Below, piece after piece: positions 1 through 5,107 of a DNA stretch of 5,107 bases. Each line of letters opens with the position of its first letter. Within the stretch, counting starts at the first letter, position 1. Position numbers and translations under genes: made by a program. The notes beneath the pieces are model-generated. The model was not told the origin of the DNA, ran no database searches, and was given only the letters and a program-made list of their open reading frames with translations. Origin of the DNA: Desulfosporosinus sp. UBA4726 (GTDB lineage: Bacteria; Bacillota; Desulfitobacteriia; Desulfitobacteriales; Desulfitobacteriaceae); contig DHJG01000096.1 in the NCBI GenBank assembly GCA_002404215.1, forward strand, positions 17,858-22,964. Reading direction: 5' to 3'.

Positions 1-841
1 GTTGGCTGAACAAATGATCGTAGCGGATTGTGATGTTGAAGCTCCCAACTTACATTTAGTCCTTGCGCATAGTGTCAAACAAGAAACGGAATACATTGGT
101 AACCGAACCGCTCGTATTGATGTCGCGCTCTGTACCCATTGCAGGCGCTGTGAAGAAGTATGTCGCTATGAGGCGGTCTCAGCGGAGGTTCAAGTAGTAG
201 AGGGTCTTCCGGGCAAGACGGTCTTTCCTTATATTGATTCAAAGCGTTGTGAAGGATGCGCTGCCTGCGTCTATGCTTGTCCAACTCAAGCTATTCAGCT
301 TTACCCTGAGGCGACTGGAAAAGTATTTCTGTCGGAAACCAATGTGGGGGATTTTGCTCATGCAGAGTTGTACCTGGCGGCGGACGGCTCGGGGAAGCTA
401 GTAGCGGAGGTGCGTCGCTTGGCTCGGGATGAGGCACGACGCCAGAACAAGTCGGTGCTGATCGACGGATCTCCGGGGATTGGATGTGTGGTGATTTCCA
501 CTATCACTGGCTGTCAGCAGGTACTCGTAGTCACAGAACCTTCTCAGTCTGGTAAACATGATTTGGAGCGAGTCCTCAAAGTGACAGGGCATTTTAAAAT
601 TCCAACGCAAGTGATTATTAATAAATGGGATATTAACACGGAGGTCTCACAGGAAATAGAGAATGCTTGCTTGCAGTCCGAAATATCGGTCATCGGCAAA
701 ATTCCTTTCGATCCGATGGTTCCCAAAGCGATTGCTTTAGGTCACCCGATTACCCGTTATGAAACTCCAGCTGGGGGAGCGTTGCGCGAGATCTGGTCTA
801 AAATTTCCCTTGAATTAATGGAAGTGGCTTTAAAGGGTTAG
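1..841 (+). CDS. MinD-superfamily P-loop ATPase with inserted 2x[4Fe-4S] ferredoxin domain (5'-truncated by window edge)
   Basis: The reading frame starts at base 2 and is open to the left edge; the visible 279 residues end at TAG 839-841. The first codon is probably an internal leucine, because family members begin about 25-30 residues earlier with a deviant Walker A loop (KGGTGKT type), which is not seen here. Numbering from the first visible codon: ADCDVEAPNLHL (8-19) is the switch-I-like segment typical of this family. A bacterial-type ferredoxin insert follows, with Cys 44/47/50/54 and Cys 83/86/89/93 for two [4Fe-4S] clusters. SGKLVAEVR (130-138), DGSPGIGC (155-162, Walker B/switch II) and NKWD (207-210, nucleotide base recognition) complete the ATPase fold. 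Relatives resemble Mrp/NBP35-type ATPases, often occur in tandem pairs in anaerobes, and have no settled function; Fe-S cluster or redox-protein assembly is often proposed. The first ferredoxin motif ends Cys-Arg rather than the usual Cys-Pro, and the usual Cys-Pro after DGxPGxG is Cys-Val. Cytoplasmic; no membrane segment is seen. Family call is firm, role uncertain. Confidence 0.93.
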   Translation, partial: LAEQMIVADCDVEAPNLHLVLAHSVKQETEYIGNRTARIDVALCTHCRRCEEVCRYEAVSAEVQVVEGLPGKTVFPYIDSKRCEGCAACVYACPTQAIQLYPEATGKVFLSETNVGDFAHAELYLAADGSGKLVAEVRRLARDEARRQNKSVLIDGSPGIGCVVISTITGCQQVLVVTEPSQSGKHDLERVLKVTGHFKIPTQVIINKWDINTEVSQEIENACLQSEISVIGKIPFDPMVPKAIALGHPITRYETPAGGALREIWSKISLELMEVALKG

Positions 842-897
842 GACCACAGCTTTTCATTGTCTTCATTAAATAAAAGCACCAGACGGGGCACAAGGAA

Positions 898-919
898 TAA
901 CTCTCATTTAAGAGAGTTA
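898..919 (+). repeat. Inverted repeat (hairpin) in the leader of the DsrK-like gene
   Basis: TAACTCTC at 898-905 and GAGAGTTA at 912-919 form a perfect 8-bp stem with a 6-base loop. No T-tract follows, so it is not an intrinsic terminator. The right-arm sequence GAGAGTT recurs at 934-940, overlapping the ribosome binding site, so the left arm could pair with either copy. It could be a leader regulatory structure, an operator, or chance. Confidence 0.4.
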
Positions 920-930
920 ACTTCTGGAAA

Positions 931-936
931 GAGGAG
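931..936 (+). promoter_or_regulatory. Ribosome binding site deciding the start of the DsrK-like gene
   Basis: GAGGAG lies 8 bases before ATG 945. A TTG in the same frame at 939 would give two extra residues but would sit only 2 bases from this site, which is too close. ATG 945 is therefore chosen as the start. Confidence 0.8.
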
Positions 937-944
937 AGTTGAGT

Positions 945-2561
945 ATGATAAATCAAGAAGATTTACGTCCAAAGGATATGGGACGATCTGATGAGCAACT
1001 GATCAAACTCGAACAAGCGCAGCTAATGACGTTATTTCCGCCCTATGATAAACCAGGAATGGAACCTCCATTAACTGACCCTAAGCCTGCGTGGAAAGAA
1101 AAATTCTGTACTTCTTTAGATGGCTACGTTGGTATTGATACCTTAATTCGTCCGAAAACGAAAGAGGAAGAGGATGAATTTGTCCGGAAGTTCCTCAGCG
1201 GCTTAGAAAAGACCTTTTCCGATGCCAATAATGGAATACTTCAACCGCTCTTGTTATCCTTTGAATATTGCGCAAAATGTGATACGTGTTCCGCTGCCTG
1301 CCATATCTACGAAGCGTCAGGCAAAAACGAGTTATACCGTCCGATTTTTCGTTCCGAGGTTCTGCGTAAAATTGTGAAGAAGTATTTCACCACGAGTGGG
1401 AAACTTCTGGGTCGTTTTGTTGGAGCAGATATCGATGTGAACTGGGAAACGGTTGCTCGACTGGGAGAATTAGCCTATCGCTGTAATCTTTGTCGTCGTT
1501 GTGCCCAGACCTGCCCGCTGGGCCTAGATAACGCCATTCTCACAAAAGAGATTCGTAAGATCTTCAGCCAAGAGATGGGTATTGCTCCTCTTCCTCTGCA
1601 TACGAAAGGTACGATCCTTCAGATAAAAACGGGCTCATCTACAGGGGTTAGCAAACCTGCTTTCTTAGATACGATAGAGTTTTTAGAAGAGGATATCGAA
1701 GAAAAGTATGGCTTGAAGATTAAATTTCCGATGGACAAAAAGGGTGCCGATATCCTTCTGTTGCACAATGCAGGTGAGTATATGGCCTGGCCTGAAAACC
1801 CCATTGCGTTTGCTATTCTCTTCGAAGAAGCGGGTTTGAATTGGACACTTAGTAGTGAAATCACGGGATATGATAATGTAAACTACGGAATCTGGTATGA
1901 CGATTTCCAAGCAAAGACGATAGCCACGATGCAAATGAAAGTAGCCAAAGAATTGGGAGTCAACCGAATAGTCATCGGGGAGTGTGGGCATGCCCATAAG
2001 GCTTCAGCGCTTGTAGGTGATCGCATGATGTTTGGCGATGCCAAAGTTCCAGTGGAGAGTTGTCTCCCTCTGCTTTGGGACATGGTCAAGAGCAGACGCT
2101 TAAAGTTCGATCCCAGTAAAAATAATTTCCCTGTGACGTTGCATGATCCTTGTAATTATGTTCGAGGAATGGGGATTGTTGAACCCCAACGTAAGGTTTT
2201 AAAGGCTATTTGTCCTCAGTTTAGGGAAATGACTCCGCACGGAGTTGACAATTACTGCTGTGGTGGAGGTGGCGGATTTGCCATTACGAATTCCATTAAT
2301 TTTTCTGAATGGAGAAATAAAGTACCTTCTCGCATGAAGTTTAATCAGATCCTTGGAGCCTTTCAGGATACTATAGAAAATATCGCCATACCAAAATATG
2401 TATGCGCACCTTGTTCTAATTGTAAAGGAGCTATTCGGGACATTCTCGAGTTCTACGAGGCAACGAACAAATTTAATGTTCAGTATGGTGGCTTAGTAGA
2501 ACTTATGGTAAACGCACTTGTGAGTATGGAAAAACCATTTATGGAGTTTTTAGAAGAGTAA
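945..2561 (+). CDS. DsrK/HdrD-like iron-sulfur protein with two ferredoxin motifs and a CCG domain
   Basis: This 538-residue protein starts at ATG 945, 8 bases after GAGGAG. An N-terminal region of about 100 residues without clear motifs precedes a ferredoxin-like pair: Cys 109/112/115/119 and Cys 180/183/186/190 followed by Pro191, each fitting a [4Fe-4S] cluster. The C-terminal half carries GECGHAHK (345-352), Cys373, DPCNYVRGMG (401-410), CCGGGGG (438-444) and CAPCSNC (487-493). This is a CCG (cysteine-rich) domain: Cys403, then Cys438-Cys439, then the CxxC at 487/490. In HdrB/HdrD-type proteins such a domain holds the special [4Fe-4S] cluster that reduces disulfides. Order and length match DsrK, TmcB and HmeD of sulfate reducers, and segments such as the ECGH motif and HDPCN..RGMG resemble DsrK as I remember it. 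No membrane segments or signal peptide are seen, so it is probably cytoplasmic or peripheral. No DsrM-like cytochrome b is in the window, so calling it authentic DsrK is not justified. Likely role: electron transfer to or from a disulfide, persulfide or trisulfide substrate. The next gene is a disulfide reductase/rhodanese 118 bases downstream. Confidence 0.9.
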   Translation: MINQEDLRPKDMGRSDEQLIKLEQAQLMTLFPPYDKPGMEPPLTDPKPAWKEKFCTSLDGYVGIDTLIRPKTKEEEDEFVRKFLSGLEKTFSDANNGILQPLLLSFEYCAKCDTCSAACHIYEASGKNELYRPIFRSEVLRKIVKKYFTTSGKLLGRFVGADIDVNWETVARLGELAYRCNLCRRCAQTCPLGLDNAILTKEIRKIFSQEMGIAPLPLHTKGTILQIKTGSSTGVSKPAFLDTIEFLEEDIEEKYGLKIKFPMDKKGADILLLHNAGEYMAWPENPIAFAILFEEAGLNWTLSSEITGYDNVNYGIWYDDFQAKTIATMQMKVAKELGVNRIVIGECGHAHKASALVGDRMMFGDAKVPVESCLPLLWDMVKSRRLKFDPSKNNFPVTLHDPCNYVRGMGIVEPQRKVLKAICPQFREMTPHGVDNYCCGGGGGFAITNSINFSEWRNKVPSRMKFNQILGAFQDTIENIAIPKYVCAPCSNCKGAIRDILEFYEATNKFNVQYGGLVELMVNALVSMEKPFMEFLEE

Positions 2562-2590
2562 TTACTGTATAATGTGCACTTTTTCATAAT

Positions 2591-2637
2591 TGAATATATC
2601 TTTATGAAAGATTAAGGTTATTACCTTACTATATTCA
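2591..2637 (+). repeat. Nested inverted repeats upstream of the disulfide reductase gene
   Basis: An outer pair, TGAATATA at 2591-2598 and TATATTCA at 2630-2637 (perfect 8 bp), encloses two adjacent smaller inverted repeats: ATCTTT-atg-AAAGAT at 2598-2612 and TAAGGT-tatt-ACCTTA at 2613-2628. As RNA this could fold as a compact three-armed junction; as DNA the inner palindromes could be repressor operators. It does not match any riboswitch class I recognise. It lies in AT-rich intergenic DNA, so chance pairing is possible. It ends 27 bases before the ribosome binding site of the next gene. Confidence 0.35.
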
Positions 2638-2679
2638 GGCATAAAAACTGTAATTAACACTTTTAAGGAGGAAATGTAG

Positions 2680-4365
2680 ATGAAAGTTATTATCGTAGGT
2701 GGGGTTGCCATCGGTCCCAAAGTGGCTGCACGTTTAAGGCGTATTAATCCAGATGCCGAGATCACGATACTTGAAAAAGGCGATCTAATCTCCTACGGAG
2801 GGTGTGGACTACCACTCTATGTAGGTAACTTCGTACCGCATTTAGATGGTTTAATGATGACCTCTTACGGCGTGATGAGAGATGCTGAATTTTTTCAGGC
2901 TCAAAAAGATATAAAAGTACTTACCCATACTGAAGCCATAAAAATTGATCGAAACAATAAGGCTGTTTTGGTACGCAACCTGGTAACTGGTCTTGAGGAA
3001 AATTTACCTTATGACTATTTAGTTCTTGCAACTGGGGCCAAGCCAAGTATTCCACCTATTCCGGGCATAAACTTAGGCCAGATCTTTACATTTCATCATC
3101 CGCATGATGCCGAGAAGGTTAAGGCCTTAATAAAAGCCAAGCAGTTAAAACACGTTTCAGTAATGGGATCTGGGCTAATCGGAGTGGAAATTGCTGATGC
3201 ACTAGTGGGTCCTCGTTTAAAGGTTGCCATATTTGAGGCTGATTCTCGTGTGTTACCAAAGTTGCTTGATTCTGACATGTCTAAACTAGTAGAAGCAAAA
3301 ATGAAAGGACACGGGATTGATCTTCAACTCAATTGCAGAGTGAAGGCTTTTGAAGGGGATGCCGAAGGAAATGTATGTCGTGTCGTTACAGAACAGGGAA
3401 CGGTTGAAACTGAAATGGTTATTGTCGCCACTGGGGTACGTCCAGAGGTTGGACTTGCCCGCGAGGCAGGCCTCATTATTGGAAAAACAGGAGCTATTCA
3501 AGTCAATGAGCACCAGATGACCAATGATCCAGCAATCTATGCCGGTGGAGACTGCGCAGAATCACGTCATCTCCTCACTGGGGAAGCGGTTTATGTTCCA
3601 CTAGCCTCGACGGCCAATAAACAAGGTCGTGTCATCGCTGATCATATGGCTGGACTGCCTGCTCGCTTTGCGCCGATTGAAGGAACTTCTATTCTTCAAG
3701 CCTTTGATCTGAATATTGGCCGCACCGGCTTAGGCGAAGAAGAAGCCCGAAAACAGGGGCACAATGTCATTACGAGTGTGAGTAGTGGACTGGATTCCAC
3801 CCACTATTACCCCATGCACGCTAATATAACCATTAAATTAATTGCCGAACAAGAGAACGGACGCTTACTTGGTGCCCAAGTGTGCGGCATAGGGGAGAGT
3901 GCGAAAAGACTTGACGTACTGGCGACTGCACTTAAATTTGGCGCTAAAGTAGCAGATCTAATCGATCTGGATTTAGCCTATGCACCGCAATTTGCCACTG
4001 CTATCGATGTACTCATCCATGCTGCTACAACGTTAGAAAATATGCGTTTGGGGGTAGCAAAAGGAATCACAGCTGAAGCGGTTGTAAGCCGCTTACAGGC
4101 AGGAGAAAAGCTCTGTATTCTAGATATCCGTGAGCCTGAGGAAGTGGCGGCAAACCCGTTATCCATCGAGGGGACAAAGGTTATTGCTTTAGGAGTACTA
4201 CGTGAACGTTGGAGAGAAGTCCCGACGGATTCTCTAATTGTAACCGTATGTGGATTAGGAATTAGGGGCTATGAAGCGGCTTGCATGCTCCAAGCAAAAG
4301 GTATTAGTCAAGTGGCGTATCTGCAAGGCGGACTCTCGGTGGGAAGTGCCTACTTTACAAAGTAG
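2680..4365 (+). CDS. FAD-dependent CoA-disulfide reductase / NAD(P)H:polysulfide oxidoreductase-like enzyme with C-terminal rhodanese domain
   Basis: This 561-residue protein starts at ATG 2680, 8 bases after AAGGAGG (2665-2671). Residues 1-450 are a class of pyridine nucleotide-disulfide oxidoreductase. They show an N-terminal FAD site (IVGGVAIGPKVAARLRR, 5-21), a single redox cysteine Cys42 in SYGGCGLPLYVG (38-49), LATGAKP (116-122), an NAD(P)H site VMGSGLIGVE (161-170), a second ATG motif (250-252), and the FAD-contacting IYAGGDC (286-292). The dimerisation domain runs from about 330 to 450. The single cysteine, rather than a CxxxxC pair, is typical of CoA-disulfide reductase, NADH oxidase and Npsr relatives. 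Residues from about 463 to 561 form a rhodanese domain with LDIREPEEVA (481-490) and the active loop Cys524-GLGI-Arg529 (CxxGxR form). Known fusions of this kind reduce CoA disulfide, CoA-persulfide or polysulfide with NAD(P)H. Substrate cannot be decided from sequence. The Rossmann motif GGVAIG differs from the usual GGVAGG. Cytoplasmic; its neighbours (DsrK-like and DsrE) support a persulfide role. Confidence 0.94.
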   Translation: MKVIIVGGVAIGPKVAARLRRINPDAEITILEKGDLISYGGCGLPLYVGNFVPHLDGLMMTSYGVMRDAEFFQAQKDIKVLTHTEAIKIDRNNKAVLVRNLVTGLEENLPYDYLVLATGAKPSIPPIPGINLGQIFTFHHPHDAEKVKALIKAKQLKHVSVMGSGLIGVEIADALVGPRLKVAIFEADSRVLPKLLDSDMSKLVEAKMKGHGIDLQLNCRVKAFEGDAEGNVCRVVTEQGTVETEMVIVATGVRPEVGLAREAGLIIGKTGAIQVNEHQMTNDPAIYAGGDCAESRHLLTGEAVYVPLASTANKQGRVIADHMAGLPARFAPIEGTSILQAFDLNIGRTGLGEEEARKQGHNVITSVSSGLDSTHYYPMHANITIKLIAEQENGRLLGAQVCGIGESAKRLDVLATALKFGAKVADLIDLDLAYAPQFATAIDVLIHAATTLENMRLGVAKGITAEAVVSRLQAGEKLCILDIREPEEVAANPLSIEGTKVIALGVLRERWREVPTDSLIVTVCGLGIRGYEAACMLQAKGISQVAYLQGGLSVGSAYFTK

Positions 4366-4441
4366 CAATTACTAATAACAAGGAAATTGTCATTTCTTCA
4401 CTAGAGCTGGTTTTTATAGAACGTATTTATTTTAGAAAACT

Positions 4442-4476
4442 CCCCTATCGAAAGGAATTAAATTAAATATAGGAGG
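4442..4476 (+). promoter_or_regulatory. Possible pairing that covers the ribosome binding site of the dsrE-family gene
   Basis: CCTAT at 4444-4448 is complementary to ATAGG at 4469-4473. After one mismatch, C4442 can pair with G4475, so the stem would overlap the AGGAGG at 4471-4476. The loop is about 20 AT-rich bases. This is a weak helix that may have no function. It is recorded because the DsrK-like gene has a similar arrangement in its leader. Confidence 0.2.
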
Positions 4477-4485
4477 CGGACTATC

Positions 4486-4842
4486 ATGGAGAAGTTTTTA
4501 TTTGTATTGAGTCGTGGACTGGAAGATCCTACACGCGCTACCCGGGCATTTCAACTTGCGAAAGTGGCTAAAGAGAAGGGTCATGAAGTCAATATATTCT
4601 TGGTAGATGATGCTGTTGCCTATGCTGTTTTGGGTTTGGCAGATCATGTTAAGGCGCCGACTGGAGATGAGGCCAAACCATATATTGATTATTTAGTCGA
4701 AAATAAGGTGCCGTTTTATATATGTACACCCTGTGCCAGGACCCGACTATACAGTGAAGATGAGTTTATCAATGGAGCTAAGTTATCGACAGCCGCCTTT
4801 CTTATTGACTTAGCAGCGGAATCAAAAGTATTTACATTCTAA
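4486..4842 (+). CDS. DsrE-family (DsrE/F-like) sulfur-relay protein
   Basis: This 118-residue protein starts at ATG 4486, 9 bases after AGGAGG (4471-4476). The fold pattern fits the DsrE/TusD superfamily. A first beta strand KFLFVLSRG (3-11) is followed by a loop and helix with DPTRATRAFQLAKVAKEKGHEV (14-35), a second strand NIFLVDDAV (36-44), then a strand ending in the cysteine motif FYICTPCARTR (77-87) with Cys80 and Cys83. A hydrophobic helix near the C-terminus (about 99-111) comes before a last strand ending KVFTF. DsrE-family proteins carry persulfide sulfur on a conserved cysteine or regulate sulfur transfer. The CxPC form resembles the subgroup annotated as predicted peroxiredoxins (COG2044 type) more than the single-cysteine DsrE of sulfur oxidisers. 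Probably cytoplasmic. It follows the rhodanese fusion by 120 bases and is the last gene before the terminator at 4883. A persulfide acceptor/donor role with the upstream enzymes is inferred; the family call is strong. Confidence 0.88.
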   Translation: MEKFLFVLSRGLEDPTRATRAFQLAKVAKEKGHEVNIFLVDDAVAYAVLGLADHVKAPTGDEAKPYIDYLVENKVPFYICTPCARTRLYSEDEFINGAKLSTAAFLIDLAAESKVFTF

Positions 4843-4882
4843 GTTTAGAGAGTATATTCATACACTAAGCAAGAATAATGAA

Positions 4883-4937
4883 TGGAAGCTGTCACTCCTC
4901 ATCCCTGTACTTTGAGGAGTGACAGCTTCCACTTTTT
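4883..4937 (+). terminator. Rho-independent terminator after the dsrE-family gene
   Basis: A perfect 19-bp stem (4883-4901 with 4913-4931) and an 11-base loop are followed after one C by five T residues (4933-4937). It lies about 40 bases past the dsrE-family stop and between two converging genes. On the minus strand the stem is followed by a broken T-rich stretch (ATTCATTATT), so it may also stop transcription from the right, less efficiently. Confidence 0.88.
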
Positions 4938-4958
4938 ATGTAATTTATGAAGGAGTAT

Positions 4959-5078
4959 TTAGCTTAACGCCATTGCTTCGGCAACAACTTGAGCTATCGG
5001 GCGTTTCTCTTTCTCTACTTGGGCATCGAGCCGGACCCTCAGATCATGTTCAATACGTGTGTTAAGTCCTACTTGCAT
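4959..5078 (-). CDS. Small probable ribbon-helix-helix DNA-binding protein (39 residues)
   Basis: Read on the minus strand from ATG (5078-5076) to TAA (4961-4959), this encodes 39 residues. A very good AGGAGG site lies 7 bases upstream (5091-5086). The pattern suggests the MetJ/Arc/CopG ribbon-helix-helix fold: a short N-terminal strand with alternating residues (QVGLNTRI, 2-9), helix A (EHDLRVRLDAQVEKEK, 10-25), a turn at Arg26-Pro27, and helix B (IAQVVAEAMALS, 28-39). Such proteins bind DNA as dimers and usually act as repressors, antitoxins or partition factors. It is at the short end of the family, with helix B near the C-terminus. The same frame stays open to the window edge, so it could instead be the tail of a longer protein; the strong ribosome binding site argues against that. 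It converges on the terminator at 4883-4931. Confidence 0.6.
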   Translation of the reverse strand: MQVGLNTRIEHDLRVRLDAQVEKEKRPIAQVVAEAMALS

Positions 5079-5085
5079 AATTTGG

Positions 5086-5091
5086 CCTCCT
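5086..5091 (-). promoter_or_regulatory. Ribosome binding site of the small ribbon-helix-helix gene
   Basis: On the minus strand AGGAGG sits 7 bases before ATG 5078. It is what supports that start, since the frame itself has no upstream stop inside the window. Its first bases overlap an in-phase TAG (5092-5090) of another minus-strand frame, an arrangement common between adjacent operon genes. Confidence 0.65.
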
Positions 5092-5107
5092 AAGCCATCT
5101 TGAGAAC
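5090..5107 (-). CDS. Possible last codons of an upstream minus-strand gene
   Basis: One minus-strand frame reads Val-Leu-Lys-Met-Ala then TAG (5092-5090). The stop overlaps the ribosome binding site of the small ribbon-helix-helix gene, as expected for the end of a preceding operon gene. Five residues are too few to identify a family, and this could equally be non-coding. Confidence 0.2.
   Translation of the reverse strand, partial: VLKMA

Noticed and set aside
2..4. TTG at base 2 as a real start of the ATPase gene
   Set aside because: No ribosome binding site can be seen and the family needs a Walker A segment before this point; the frame is open to the edge.
939..944. TTG start for the DsrK-like gene, two codons before ATG
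   Set aside because: It would be only 2 bases from the Shine-Dalgarno site, while ATG 945 has an 8-base spacer.
1619..2089. Several minus-strand open frames inside the DsrK-like gene
   Set aside because: They lie opposite a well-supported gene, have no recognisable domains or good ribosome binding sites, and overlap one another.
2568..2573. Exact TATAAT hexamer just after the DsrK-like gene, a possible -10 box for the disulfide reductase gene
   Set aside because: No recognisable -35 element lies 15-19 bases upstream and the extended -10 TG is not in register; a TATAAT in AT-rich DNA is weak evidence alone.
2674..2679. ATG-TAG start-stop pair directly before the disulfide reductase start
   Set aside because: It lies 2 bases from the Shine-Dalgarno site, too close for initiation; probably chance.
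2562..2765. Minus-strand open frame across the gap before the disulfide reductase
   Set aside because: It overlaps the start of a clear gene and its translation shows no family pattern; it is a shadow frame.
4387..4417. TTGTCA with a downstream TTTTAT as a promoter for the dsrE-family gene
   Set aside because: The best -10 match is poor and needs a 19-base spacer.
1..5107. CRISPR arrays, tRNA or rRNA genes, insertion sequences
   Set aside because: No regularly spaced direct repeats, cloverleaf-like segments or transposase motifs were seen on either strand.

Overview
The window looks like chromosomal DNA of an anaerobic, low-to-mid GC Gram-positive bacterium. A sulfate- or sulfite-reducing or organohalide-respiring clostridium of the Desulfosporosinus/Desulfitobacterium kind fits best. 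This rests on the gene content (Fe-S P-loop ATPase, DsrK/HdrD-like CCG protein, CoA-disulfide-reductase/rhodanese fusion, DsrE protein) and on strong AGGAGG-type ribosome binding sites with 7-9 base spacers. The genus is an inference, since there is no rRNA or other marker here.

Layout. Bases 1-841 (+) hold the C-terminal part of a MinD-superfamily ATPase with an inserted 2x[4Fe-4S] ferredoxin; its Walker A end lies off the left edge. Bases 945-2561 (+) encode a 538-residue iron-sulfur protein with two ferredoxin motifs and a CCG domain, most like DsrK/TmcB/HdrD. Bases 2680-4365 (+) encode a 561-residue FAD/NAD(P) disulfide reductase fused to a rhodanese domain. Bases 4486-4842 (+) encode a 118-residue DsrE-family protein. 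A perfect 19-bp hairpin with a T-tract (4883-4937) ends this rightward group. Converging on it from the right edge is a small minus-strand gene (4959-5078) for a probable 39-residue ribbon-helix-helix protein, preceded by the possible last codons of another minus-strand gene.

The four plus-strand genes are separated by gaps of about 103, 118 and 120 bases. No convincing terminator was found in these gaps, so they may form one transcription unit. Each gap carries local inverted-repeat structure: pairing that could hide the ribosome binding site before genes 2 and 4, and a nested three-armed inverted repeat before gene 3. These could be leader regulators or operators, but they lie in AT-rich DNA and may be chance.

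Taken together, genes 2-4 look like a cytoplasmic sulfur-handling cassette. DsrE would be a persulfide carrier, the rhodanese/CoA-disulfide reductase would make or reduce persulfides using NAD(P)H, and the DsrK-like protein would perform disulfide or persulfide redox chemistry at a CCG-type cluster. No membrane partner such as DsrM is encoded in the window. The joint role is inference; the family assignments are well supported by visible motifs.
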